From Mesotaenium endlicherianum (Eukaryota; Streptophyta; Zygnematophyceae; Zygnematales; Mesotaeniaceae): a stretch of DNA of 26,034 nucleotides. The stretch is taken from positions 299,803 through 325,836 of the forward strand of contig WELA01007315.1 in the NCBI GenBank assembly GCA_009602735.1, read 5' to 3'. How positions within the stretch are numbered: position 1 is the stretch's first letter; each line of letters starts with the position of its first letter. Shown here in pieces: positions 19,401 to 26,034 of this stretch. Under the pieces are notes generated by a model. It worked only from the letters and a program-made list of their open reading frames with translations, was not told the DNA's origin and ran no database searches. Position numbers and translations under genes: made by a program.

Positions 19401-20747
19401 GGGGTCAAGCCCGGTTGTCATGCTAGAAACGCTCAGGATGCAATGCTGGGGTGCGTGCATGCCAAGGCTCTGAGGTGAGAGATGAAGAGGTGATCAAGGG
19501 GTGTCCTATGGGAGGGGCGAGGGTCTTGGGATTGGGTTGTCCGGGTATTCCTGTCAGAGTCCACGACGTCTTTCCTGCATCAAAGGTCTGCTGGACAGAG
19601 TGGCCGCAGGCTGTTGTTTTGAGACTCCCAGGGCACCCCACCTGGCGGGGAAGGAGTGTTGCGATGCTTCTGCAGCACGCTCTCTCCTGTGGTGCTGCTC
19701 AAGTCCCCCACATGCGCCTGATTGCCCAGCACTGATGGCTGTAATGCTGGAGGCGCCACCCGCTGAGCTGCAACCAAGGCTGCGTCAAGTCTATGTGCTA
19801 TTAGGCGTACCCCTTTGTGAGACGACTGTCCAGAAGTTGCTGCAGCCATTGTAAGGGGAGAACTTGCTGAATGTGCAGACTTCCTGTATTGCGCGCTCTC
19901 CCCTCTCCCTCTCTCCCTCCCTCCCTCTCTCCCCACCCTTTGAAAAGAAAGGCTTGCCTTTGTGTGCAGCTTCGGAGTGGTGCTGCTAGAGCTTCTGACG
20001 TGCAAGCCAGCTCTTATTAAGGACCCCACGTCCGGCGAGACCACCACTTTGTATGAGTGGGTAAGTGCAACGTGTCCCTTGCCTTTCTCGTCTGAGACTG
20101 CAAACTAACAAGTGGGCTCATCATGATCGGGGAGCCCCTGAGATTATGCACACTTGTGTGAGTCATTATGAGACTCCTTCCAAGCTAGAAGGCCTCAGAC
20201 TAGTTCTCCACATAACTCGGAGGTAGCCTCGATTGGCACTTCATGATTTCGTGGAGGCCTTTGGAAGCAAAGCTAGACAGAGCAGAACATGCGTCTTCTG
20301 CACCATTTGCCTGCTCTGCTTCTATATGTCTGTCTCGTTCGGTAGAAAAAATATTCATGAACAAGGGCTTGAAAGCACCACCTGCATCTTTAATTGTTGG
20401 CTGATTCATTTACGTGCTTGCAGGCCCTGTTACACATCAACAACAACAACTTGGAGCATGTGGTGGATCCGCATCTGTGGAACTCCAGGTCGCTGGAGGC
20501 GCTTAGGCAATTTGCTGCCGTCGCCGGGCGCTGTCTCTTGCGGCCCGCCACAAGCCGGCCAGACATGACTGACGTTTTACACTTTCTGGAAGGGCTTCGC
20601 AGAAGCATTTATGTCGAGCCGGTTGGAGCCAGCGTACAGGAGGGCGTACACTACTGCCAGTCAGATTTACTTTTAGATATGGACGCGTTGTCCTCACACT
20701 CTAACTCTTGGTACTCTGCCTCGGACACCTCACTGAAATCTCGGTGA
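10472..20747 (+). CDS. LRR receptor-like protein kinase with EGF-like segment (18-exon gene)
   Basis: Modelled exons: 10472-10544, 10844-10970, 12325-12396, 12791-12862, 13589-13660, 14275-14346, 14814-14888, 15325-15396, 15725-15796, 16099-16448, 16951-17097, 17359-17526, 17735-17979, 18180-18315, 18661-18833, 19153-19313, 19970-20060, 20424-20747. They total 2502 bases, 833 residues, with every phase consistent and no internal stop. The product is a single-pass plasma-membrane receptor that should sense an extracellular ligand through its LRRs and signal by Ser/Thr phosphorylation. Start choice: ATG 10472 gives a Lys/Arg-bearing n-region and a hydrophobic [16 protein letters not shown] signal core; ATGs at 10439 and 10493 are alternatives. 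Most LRR exons are 72 bp with phase-2 introns, as in land-plant LRR kinases. One region is ambiguous: an extra exon 17637-17697, with exon 12 extended to 17558, also keeps frame but needs a 37-nt intron. The ligand is unknown. Confidence 0.87.
10844..16448 (+). other. ectodomain exons: LRR N-terminal cap, eight LRRs, cysteine-rich EGF-like region
   Basis: Exon 10844-10970 encodes a cap of LRRNT_2 type, with [16 protein letters not shown] and paired cysteines in [10 protein letters not shown]. The next seven exons (12325 to 15796) each encode one 24- or 25-residue repeat with the plant pattern L-x-x-N-x-L-x-G-x-I/L-P, for example [19 protein letters not shown]. Exon 16099-16448 begins with an eighth repeat ([16 protein letters not shown]) and continues into about 90 Cys-rich residues. 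That part includes [15 protein letters not shown] and [12 protein letters not shown], a spacing like an EGF-like module. Plant extracellular-type repeats form a curved ligand-binding surface. Neither the proteins bound nor calcium binding can be read from the sequence. Confidence 0.85.
16951..17526 (+). other. proline-rich stalk and transmembrane exons of the receptor kinase
   Basis: Exon 16951-17097 encodes about 49 residues of SPPPP/PPPSP type, resembling the extensin-like stalk of cell-wall-associated proteins, and probably anchors or spaces the ectodomain. Exon 17359-17526 supplies a basic stop-side flank ([10 protein letters not shown]) and one 20-residue hydrophobic helix ([20 protein letters not shown]). 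The cysteines at its inner edge could be lipidated. An acidic/basic juxtamembrane segment follows. The acceptor at 17358 (GTGCAG) is chosen because the earlier one at 17344 would put a stop in frame. Confidence 0.82.
17735..20747 (+). other. protein kinase domain exons (RLK/Pelle type)
   Basis: Six exons carry the catalytic domain. [13 protein letters not shown] leads in, as in plant receptor kinases. Seen in order are the glycine loop GKGGYGSVY, the ATP lysine in WAVKRT, the helix-C glutamate in [28 protein letters not shown] with the catalytic Asp and the preceding Arg (an RD kinase), DFG in IADFGLSK, the activation-loop end [26 protein letters not shown], and the conserved Arg in ATSRPDM near the end. 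The residue normally Glu in the APE-like motif is Asp. All residues needed for phosphotransfer are present, so an active Ser/Thr kinase is expected. The C-terminal 45 residues are Ser-rich. Confidence 0.88.
18316..18660 (+). other. GC-AG intron in the kinase domain
   Basis: The only donor that keeps the frame and a good consensus here is CCAG/GCAAGC, paired with acceptor GTGCTGCAG before 18661. The phases on both sides match (one base left, two bases taken). GC-AG introns are a known minority class spliced by the major spliceosome. The join falls in the variable loop before subdomain VIa, so protein alignment cannot decide it alone. A long TG/TA-rich run (about 18490-18570) lies inside. Confidence 0.6.
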
Positions 20748-21375
20748 GGTGCTATTGATGATTTTGTGTCTGGAAACAAGGAGCTAGGAGTTTGGAGGGG
20801 CCAATGATGAACATGTCAGGATGCTCTCTTGCTTCAGAATGCAATGGGTTGATTCAAATGCCTGGCACGATTATTTATGGATCTTCTGCTCAGATTTGGA
20901 ATTCTTGGCTGGTGGCCTGCAGGCTTTCTCTTTAAGTTAACAGCAAGCTGGCTTTCAAGAGTAGTGAAGTAGGGTCTGCATTAGGCAACGATAATATTGG
21001 ACCAAGCTATGGCATAACAGCTTCCAGGGAATAGATTTGTGGACCGACTTGGCTCACATAAGAGTTCTCTATGCAACTCCTGGTTATGAAGAGTCGCAGT
21101 CTCTTAAACCCATAATGTCATCTGATCTCTCCCGACCTCAATTTTGAGTTGTCAAGCTATAGTGCAAACGCGTAGCCATTCTTGATACATGATTTGTACT
21201 GACGGAGGGAAGCCCAAGAAGTTCTTAAGTTTGGCTTTTCTTTTGTTCTATCTTTCATCTTTGTGGCGTGCATATAACCAGTGTGAGAAACCGTATGTTT
21301 AAATGATTACCTGCACCTGTTTCAAACCTTGCAACTTTTGAGTATGTAGAAATTGTACACTGAAGACAGCTACTA
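20748..21375. other. intergenic stretch between convergent genes
   Basis: This holds the 3' UTR of the receptor kinase and probably that of the PPR gene on the other strand. I see no further ORF, RNA gene or repeat that I can support, and no clear AATAAA signal on the plus strand. Confidence 0.55.
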
Positions 21376-22796
21376 CTACAATAACCAGCTCCTTTGAAAT
21401 AATGTGAGGTCCAGTAAGACCACATTTGGTGCGGCTTTATGTTGCCTTTGGCCGTTTTCTGCCTCCACCTCTTCCTCCCCACAATGCCGGCCTCGCTCGC
21501 TCTGAGGCCATTTGCCGACTGGAAGTCGACTTGTACCCAGCAGTATCCTTCCACCTGGTGGGAGTGTAAGCGAAGCGATTGCTCCCTCATCTCCTCCCAA
21601 AGCCTACCTGCCAGCTCTTTCTCACACATGACGTCAAAGATGTCCACTAGCGTGCTGCACGTCCTCTCGTCGAGGGCGGTGCCCTGGGACGCGCATAATG
21701 GTGTAGAGCTTGGGCGCCATGGACCATCTCCTGAACCTCACGCACGCTTCAATCAAGACGTGGAAGCACACGAAATTGGGCCTGCACGCCAAACACTGCA
21801 AGCAACCCTCGCCTGCCTTAGAGCCTGCTTTCCTCAGCTTTATCAGTTATGATACAGAACGTCGTCTGCGTCCACAAGCTCACTATGTGTGGAAGAGATC
21901 CATCAAATACGTCATGCACTGCCAATGCTCGGCTGAGTTTGGGACCGCCGTAAACGCACTCCGACAGGGCACTTGAATTCTCATCTCACATGCATGCAGG
22001 GCAAAGATCTTGCCAGCTGAGACAGTCACACAGGGGCAAGGCTGCCACGTCAGTACGGTTGCAGACGCGCGTGCATGCATGCTATCCCGTCCACTCACGC
22101 AGAAGGTACAACAGGGAGTGACAGGCGGGGAGGAGATGGAGAGCCCCAGGAAAAGTGTAGCCATGACACAGACGCAAATCAAAGCAAAATCACCAAACAA
22201 AAAACATTGAAAAAACAAGCAAGCAAACAAGCAAATGAAGAAGCAGCCACACACAGCATGGACGCACGCGCGCCCGCGCAAGCGCACACTCACTTGAGGC
22301 CGCGCTGCTGCAGCTCCTGAAAGACGGCCAGCGCGCGGCTCACGAGGCCCGCGCGGCAGTAGGCTGACATGAGGCACGAGTAGTGCGGCAGCCGCGGGGC
22401 CAGCCTCCCCTCCCCCTGGCCCTCCCCCTCCGCCCGGGGCTGCGCCTGTGCCTGCATCTCCGCAAGCAGACTCTCCGCGCGCCGCCACATGCGGGCGTGG
22501 CCGTATACGTACAGCAGGTGCATATACGTCACATCCGACGGCTGCACCCCGTCGTCCAGCATACGCGGGCGGTGCTGGCGTCCCCGGCGCGGCCGTACAT
22601 GTCGATCACTGAGTTATACGCCACCTGGCGCCGCACCCATGCGAGGCGGAGGACAGCGAAATAAGCAATTAGAAAAATTAAAGGCAGGGGCGCTTCTCCC
22701 AGGGCCCTGTCGGCGCACGTGCATGTTTCTATCAAACCAGTCATGCATGTGACTGCGCCTCAGTCTTCATGTCGCAGCTCGAAGGGGCTCACGATG

Positions 22797-22826
22797 GAGC
22801 AGCAGCAGTAGCAGCAGCAGCAGCAG
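22797..22826. repeat. (AGC)n trinucleotide repeat
   Basis: An interrupted AGC/CAG microsatellite of about ten units (one AGT unit) lies in an intron of the PPR gene, just upstream of the plus-strand ORF at 22848. Confidence 0.9.
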
Positions 22827-22847
22827 AACCCCCACCATGCATGCCGC

Positions 22848-23093
22848 ATGCACATGCGCAGAAGGACCAAGGATGAGCACTGTGTTCTTGTGGAAGGGAC
22901 CCGCTTCCGGCAGCGCTACGTGCGGGCAAAGGAGGCGAGGCTGCCTGATGGACTTTGGACTATGATGGATTGTGCTGACTTCATCCCTGAGTGGGTCGAG
23001 TGGACCAGGGCTGATCCAGACCAGGGGCCCCTCACAACCCGCCTCCTTGCACAAGCGGTAGGGAGGGCAAGCGGTTCAAATGCAGTGCTGTGA
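22848..23093 (+). CDS. unidentified coding-like ORF inside a PPR intron, opposite strand
   Basis: This 81-residue plus-strand ORF lies in the intron between the PPR exons ending at 23131 and starting at 22624. Residues 5-62 look like real protein: balanced composition, few low-complexity runs, and a patterned stretch VLVEGTRFRQRYVRAKEARL followed by DFIPEWVEWTRADPD. I do not recognise it with confidence. The R-Y-V...I-P-E-W-x-x-W spacing is loosely like complex I assembly/accessory proteins (NDUFAF2/NDUFA12 family), but that is weak. The start is uncertain: two ATGs, at 22848 and 22854, follow an AGC repeat. It could be a nested gene, an exon of a larger gene, or a retroposed fragment. Confidence 0.35.
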   Translation: MHMRRRTKDEHCVLVEGTRFRQRYVRAKEARLPDGLWTMMDCADFIPEWVEWTRADPDQGPLTTRLLAQAVGRASGSNAVL

Positions 23094-23607
23094 GTTGCGG
23101 GAGATGGATGAGGTAGAGCGGCGTGCATACCTCAGTGGGCTTGATGCCGGCCGCAATCATCTCCCTCAAACAGCTCTGCCGCCCTCGCCACCTCGCCTGC
23201 CGCAGGCCCCGGGACGAGCATCACGGAGGGAGTCTCAGCAAGCTACCCCGTAGTGTCAAGGAGGATTGCTACCGCAGAATACACACAAGCGTCACACGTC
23301 AGCCCTCCTCAAGTGGGCAGATGAGCTGTCACTGACCCCAGGGAGGGGGACAGGGCGAGGATGCAAAGGCGAGCCGAGATGGGGGCTGCCGGGTGCCGGC
23401 TCCCTAAAGGGGTCATCCCTCTGACCAGAGGGCGCAGTGGACGCATCTGTGGGGTAGCCCGGGAGGCACGCACACTCGGGCACCCCATCTGGAGCCGTGC
23501 GCTCACACTCCGGGAATGCGTAGTGGAGGGGCGGAGCCAGATCAGCAGGCCTATATGCACAGGAGTTGCAGATGTGCAACGTGGCAATGTGCGCAAGGTA
23601 GGCAGCT

Positions 23608-23680
23608 AACCGGGAGGGAGGGGGGAGGGGGAGGGGAAGAAGGGAGGAGAAAGACGGAGAAAGAGGAGAAGGGAAACGGG
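23608..23680. repeat. purine-rich (minus: pyrimidine-rich) low-complexity tract
   Basis: On the minus strand this C/T tract starts immediately after the donor GTCCC of the PPR exon ending at 23683. On the plus strand it contains several runs of three or more G. Confidence 0.8.
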
Positions 23681-24043
23681 ACCTGATTTGCTGCAGCAAT
23701 TGATCATGGCCCCGTAGGCGAGTCCGTCCAGCTGCAGCCCCGACGCCTTCATGCGCGCAAACACGCCCTCCGCCTTGGCAGCCTGCCGCTGCCTGGCATA
23801 CACACTGGACGAGACGCCCCACCACAACACACACACAGCGCTTGCGCGCACAGAGGGGGGGACAGCGTCAGGTGTGTCCCGCGCTGACACGGCCACAGCA
23901 TGTCAGGGGCCGGTGCGGCCTCCCCCATTCGGGCCAGTCTGTGCTGGGCTGAGTATTGTGCAGGCATTACTCTCCTTGAAGAAAACTGATCTCTCGAGCA
24001 TCCTCTCAAGCATCGTGACATCCCATCCTGGCAATCCTTTGGA

Positions 24044-24116
24044 GGAGGCAGGGAGGGGAGAGAGAAAGGGAGAGGAAGAAGAGAGGGAGGGGGGTACAGG
24101 GCAGAGGGCGGGAAGG
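24044..24116. repeat. purine-rich (minus: pyrimidine-rich) low-complexity tract
   Basis: This is a second tract of the same kind. On the minus strand it starts immediately after the GTCCC donor of the PPR exon ending at 24120. Confidence 0.8.
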
Positions 24117-25054
24117 GACCTGATGAGGGTAGGGTGCTGCACAAGTGGAGCGTGGGCTGCCCGCCCTCCGCCACGAAGCGCGCGTACACTTCCTCCGCCT
24201 CCCTCAGCTTTCCTAGGCACCCCAATGGCCACCGCACGCACTGAAGCAAATCAAATGATGACGCGTCTCCTGCCGCCGGCACGGGTAGCTAGTCGTCCCA
24301 CCCAAAGGGACACGCCCTATAGCGGTGCCAGCACAAAGATGAGTCTTTTGGCCCACATCCTCGACGCAGCAACTTCTTCTGGCTGCGCCACACAGTCCTC
24401 CTGCTGCGGCTGCTAGCTTGAAAGAGTCACCCGGTTTGAGATGTGCGCCGGGTGCTCACAAGAAGGGGCACAGCGCGAGCTCCTCTTCCGGGCGCCATGG
24501 CTGCAAGAACTGCTGAGCTGCAGGGCATCGCAAGCTGCCACCCATACGACCGCATGGCCACTCTGCAGGTTCTACGCACTACTCCAAAGCCCTAAGCTGG
24601 TCAACTTCTTTCAAGACTTGATTGGTCTCCCATTACTTACCCCCCTCACTCCACCTCGCACCATAGCAACCACATTTGCAGAAGACGCAAGCGGAGCGAG
24701 ATGGCTTGAGCTCAAGAAACACCCCCCCCCTTCCCTCCTTCTCTCCCACCAAAGCCAAAACTTGGGGTGCCGAGGCAAGGGGGCGATCTCATTTTCAAGG
24801 CTTGCAGCAGCAACAGAGTGCCAGTCAGAGTGCTGAGTGCTAACCGGCTCAGCCTGCAGTGCACCCCACCAATACTGAAGCACGCACGCACTCATGCCTC
24901 CACTCATGCCTCCACTCCTGTCAGCGCCTGCATGTCCGAAGGTTCCCAGTCCCCCCAAACGTTTCCACAGGTGAGTGTGAATGGACAAGTTAAGGGGCAG
25001 GGGCAGGGGAATGGGGGGGGCGGATGGGAGGGGGCGGCTGCAGCAACCTCCACC

Positions 25055-25172
25055 TACCAGCATGCAGGTAAGTCTGCAGCACGTATGAGTGGGTGAGAGC
25101 CAGGAGGGGGAGGATGCTCTCACCAGCTGCAGCTGCACCACTACTCACCGGCATGCAGGTAGGTCTGCAGCA
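25055..25172 (-). repeat. duplicated exon-end and donor fragment
   Basis: About 24 bp encoding the end of a PPR helix (LQTYLHAG) plus a splice donor occur twice, at about 25149-25172 (real exon end, donor GTGAGT) and 25059-25082 (inside the intron, donor-like GTAGGT), 91 bp apart. Confidence 0.6.
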
Positions 25173-26019
25173 TGGAGGTGACGGTGACGGCGTCCACCTG
25201 GCGGTCGCCAGCCCTTGCGCGCCACAGCAGCGCTGCCGCCTCCTCGTGCATGCCTGCCGAGACACGGGCAATTGCGCAACGTGAGGCCGGCCGCCCGCTT
25301 CGATAGCGACACGACGACAACGGCGATGATGCAAAACGCTCCCGAGCGCAGCAGGGGACGGTCGCGGAGTGCATACGTGCACTCGCCTTTTGTCATGCAA
25401 TAGAAAGCCCAGGCCGGCAGTCCGAGGACAGGTGGCCGCTTTTCTAGCTCTCTGCATTGCAAGCTGTGACTGGACACATGTGTGGGTCTATGACGGGATG
25501 GCCAAATGGGCAAGAAGTTGTGGACATGAGAGGCGCCCGGGGAGGCTTATATTGTGCTGGCGATAATGCATTTTCATGTTCATACGCCACTCTCAAGCGC
25601 CACCACCCATCCTCATCCTCCCCATCCTCCCCTTTGCCCCCTCCGCCTTCCTGCAAATACCAGCAGTGTGGCATGCGATGAACGCGTCCACGGATCCGGA
25701 ACAAACACACACACACCCACTCATTCTTCACGGAGCAGGCGGGTGCTGCAGTGCAGGTGCCCCGTGTGCAAGCAGCCACAGCACAGCAGATCCGGCTGCA
25801 CCCAACCACTGCCATCTACCAAGTAGGGGGGACCCGCATGAGAAAGCAGCACACATGCACGCGGGATGCAAGGAGGGATGATGACAAGAGCGGCGCGGGC
25901 GGTGGCGGAGCAGAGCACAGGGACTGCAGGCACAGGGCTGCATGAGTGCTGACAATACAACGTGACAAAACAGCTGCCACCGACGTACCCGCCGTTGCCA
26001 AGAAGGGGATAAGAAGAGC

Positions 26020-26034
26020 GGGGGGGGGGGGGGG
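26020..26034. repeat. homopolymer G run at the window edge
   Basis: A run of about 15 G ends the window, directly beside a possible PPR exon. It may be a genuine homopolymer or an assembly edge; run length should not be trusted. Confidence 0.7.

Larger units (their letters stand above)
21376..26034 (-). pseudogene. pentatricopeptide-repeat (PPR) protein gene, multi-exon, with frame breaks
   Basis: Minus-strand exons, 5' to 3': possibly 25989 to beyond 26034 (PFLATAG), then 25253-25149 (HEEAAALLWRARAG...MLQTYLHAG), 24212-24120 (KLREAEEVYARFVAEGG), 23804-23683 (KAEGVFARMKASGLQLDG, GAMINCCSKS), 23196-23131, 22624-22294 (YNSVIDMYGRAGD; DVTYMHLLYVYGHARMW; HYSCLMSAYCRAGLVSRAL), 21781-21608 (FVCFHVLIEACVRF; CSTLVDIFDVMCEKELA), and perhaps a last exon 21554-21376. 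PPR proteins are alpha-solenoids that bind organelle RNA and act in its processing, editing or translation. Most splice phases match across introns. However, frame breaks occur near 23166, 22575 and 21683, and the 24120/23804 junction is out of phase. I therefore score it as a probable pseudogene; local sequence errors are the alternative. No DYW or SMR tail is visible. The start lies outside the window. Confidence 0.75.

Noticed and set aside
19423..19854. ORFs between kinase exons at 19313 and 19970
   Set aside because: The exons on both sides join exactly through the Ser codon of VFSFGVV, so this is intron.
21883..22488. 201-aa minus-strand ORF with a hydrophobic Cys/Phe run
   Set aside because: It is intron sequence plus an off-frame reading of the PPR exon; the PPR frame and splice phases explain the region better.
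23608..24116. G-rich tracts as a possible CRISPR array or G-quadruplex locus
   Set aside because: No regular repeat-spacer spacing and a eukaryotic context; they are intronic pyrimidine tracts on the coding strand of the PPR gene.
1..26034. tRNA or rRNA genes
   Set aside because: No cloverleaf, A/B-box pair or rRNA-like conserved core was noticed; the tRNA-like string at 2739-2751 is only the primer-binding site.

Overview
The window is nuclear DNA of a photosynthetic eukaryote, most likely a streptophyte (charophyte-grade) alga; I cannot name the genus. This is inferred from a plant-type leucine-rich-repeat receptor kinase whose repeats sit on 72-bp phase-2 exons, a multi-exon pentatricopeptide-repeat (PPR) gene, Ty3/Gypsy chromodomain retrotransposons, and introns that mostly end in TGCAG.

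Left third (1-6803): two copies of one Ty3/Gypsy family in opposite orientation. Element 1 (minus strand, 1-3498) shows the 5' LTR, a tRNA-iMet primer-binding site, gag, a classic -1 frameshift signal, protease, and the start of reverse transcriptase, which runs off the window. Element 2 (plus strand, 3499-6803) shows the end of integrase with a chromodomain, an extra 553-aa ORF of unknown function after pol, a polypurine tract and the 3' LTR. Element 1 appears to have inserted into the integrase region of element 2.

Repeat belt (6804-10471): two direct repeats of about 0.93-0.95 kb (6804-7754 and 8945-9882) separated by non-coding DNA. They are probably LTRs or duplicated remains of another, non-coding element. 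Element 2 truncates the left repeat.

Middle (10472-20747, plus strand): a complete receptor-like kinase gene, modelled here as 18 exons and 833 residues. In order it encodes a signal peptide, an LRR N-terminal cap, eight LRRs, a cysteine-rich EGF-like segment, a proline-rich stalk, one membrane helix and a protein kinase with its key catalytic residues. All exon phases agree, so the frame is open throughout.

Right (21376-26034, minus strand): a PPR gene convergent with the kinase. Splice sites and phases mostly fit, but a 10-bp-scale deletion, two 1-base frame breaks and one phase mismatch point to a decaying gene (or local sequence errors). An unexplained coding-like ORF lies in one of its introns on the other strand.

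The retroelements and the two cellular genes are not functionally linked. The most novel items are the post-pol ORF bracketed by duplicated polypurine-tract modules, the gag/pol frameshift signal, and the LRR-EGF-proline-rich receptor kinase architecture.
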